The translations under genes and the position numbers were made by a program. The notes under the pieces were generated by a model. That model searched no databases and was not told where the DNA came from. It saw only the letters and a list, made by a program, of their open reading frames with translations. From Halobacteriales archaeon QS_8_69_73 (GTDB lineage Archaea > Halobacteriota > Halobacteria > Halobacteriales > Haloarculaceae), in NCBI GenBank assembly GCA_003022945.1, contig PXRZ01000055.1, positions 35,168 to 99,167 on the forward strand: a stretch of 64,000 nucleotides of DNA, given 5' to 3'. Positions 63,366 through 64,000 of this stretch are shown piece after piece; position 1 is the first letter of the stretch, and the number at the start of each line of letters is the position of its first letter.

Positions 63366-63827
63366 TCAGAAGAACAGTGACGGGTCGTCGTGGGTGAACG
63401 TCACCCGCGAATCGTCCGACAGCGGCCGGACATGGGTGTACATCACCCCCTCGTCGGTCGCCTGCCTGGCGAGTTCCGGCGTCCGGTCGATGGCGAGAAA
63501 CGCCGGCACGACGACGGCGACGTCCCCGTCGCCGGCCGTCCCTTCGACGACGACGACGAGGAACCGCGTCCCCCCCTCGTCGGAATAGTAGACGTGGGAT
63601 GTGTCGAAGGTGGCCGACTCGACCAGTTCTTCGAGCGCCTCGAACTCGTCGCCGGGCGCGAGCACGTCGAGGCCGTAGGGCTCGCCGGTCACGGGCGTGA
63701 CGTCGCCCGGGTGGACGACGAGGGTCTCGTAGCCGTCGGCGGCGTACTCGGCGGCCGTGGTTTCGGCGTCCTCGAGCAACGCCTGCCACCGTTTCTCGAC
63801 GGCCGGCGGCGGTTCGTGGGCGTCCAT
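63366..63827 (-). CDS. Uncharacterised haloarchaeal protein of about 153 residues
   Basis: From ATG 63827: MDAHEPPPAVEKRWQALLED, AETTAAEYAADGYETLVVHP, GDVTPVTGEPYGLDVLAPGD, EFEALEELVESATFDTSHVY, YSDEGGTRFLVVVVEGTAGD, VAVVVPAFLAIDRTPELARQ, ATDEGVMYTHVRPLSDDSRV, TFTHDDPSLFF. It is a soluble, acidic alpha/beta protein conserved in haloarchaea; function unknown. The C-terminus T-F-x-H-D-D-P-x-L-F is characteristic of the group. Confidence 0.65.
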   Translation of the reverse strand: MDAHEPPPAVEKRWQALLEDAETTAAEYAADGYETLVVHPGDVTPVTGEPYGLDVLAPGDEFEALEELVESATFDTSHVYYSDEGGTRFLVVVVEGTAGDGDVAVVVPAFLAIDRTPELARQATDEGVMYTHVRPLSDDSRVTFTHDDPSLFF

Positions 63828-64000
63828 GCCGGGAGGCCGGCGCCGAGGAACAAAAGCGCGGTGGTCGCCGCCAGCAGTAGTGTTCAGATAGGGGTTAGGA
63901 GTCCAGAAAGCCCTCGGCACTCTCGACTGCTGCTCGCGGGCCATGCGCGGCGCTCCGCGCCGCGAATTCGAGGCGGTGAAACCGCCTCGCACGGCCCGCT
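63828..64000. other. Intergenic end of window with hairpins
   Basis: No gene. GCGGCGC-TCC-GCGCCGC (about 63946-63962) and GAGGCGGT-GAA-ACCGCCTC (about 63970-63988) are two perfect hairpins in a row. The word tagtgttcag at about 63878 also occurs at 6157. Confidence 0.45.

Overview
The window is haloarchaeal (class Halobacteria). The flanks are very GC-rich and encode acidic proteins. They carry marker families such as archaemetzincin, archaeal type II GAPDH, a JAMM desampylase-like protease, formate-dependent PurT, UPF0146, an amphi-Trp protein and a TIGR01548-type HAD hydrolase. Promoters are archaeal TATA boxes placed so that many transcripts should be leaderless. tRNA-Phe(GAA) and tRNA-Val(TAC) lie on the minus strand.

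Layout. (1) 1-12.4 kb is a core-type segment: an AIM24 gene, a BtpA gene and a cupin gene (all three disrupted), a flippase-like membrane protein, two sulfatase-fold proteins, a glycosyltransferase, a broken phosphotransferase, purT, and a decayed family-39-type glycosyltransferase. (2) 12.4-42.2 kb is a visibly AT-richer accessory defence island. It holds an AbiE-type pair (both genes frameshifted), a decayed exonuclease VII locus, and an adenine methylase with a Schlafen/AlbA_2 partner. Next comes a complete class-1 DISARM-like operon (SNF2 helicase, N6-adenine methylase, PLD nuclease, giant DUF1998-type helicase), then divergently an EVE/PUA-like protein with McrB and McrC. A ribbon-helix-helix regulator with a MutL/MORC-like ATPase-nuclease, an AbiEi-like regulator and two paralogous HTH plus TumE-like pairs follow. 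The island ends at the 3' end of tRNA-Phe. (3) 42.2-64 kb returns to core sequence: a probably iron-regulated Tat-exported protein, a ferredoxin, two DUF192 genes, an ABC exporter, an ATP-grasp enzyme, Hsp20, GAPDH, a BtuF-like/JAMM pair, amzA, UPF0146/HAD, and a dipeptide ABC operon (dppABCD). Within it, an IS1341-type TnpB element is inserted in a VapC-like toxin gene.

The main functional theme is layered anti-phage defence. DISARM and the methylase/AlbA module would act on unmodified DNA and McrBC on foreign-modified DNA. The ATPase-nuclease and the toxin-antitoxin pairs would add further layers. The DISARM locus itself shows mosaic base composition inside its methylase gene.

A second theme is gene disruption. 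At least five core genes carry clean internal deletions that change frame, four possible junctions lie on the pentamer GAGTC, and many island genes carry single-base frameshifts. The roughly 17 kb of DISARM and McrBC genes are intact. Whether the lesions are biological decay or assembly error cannot be decided from this sequence alone.
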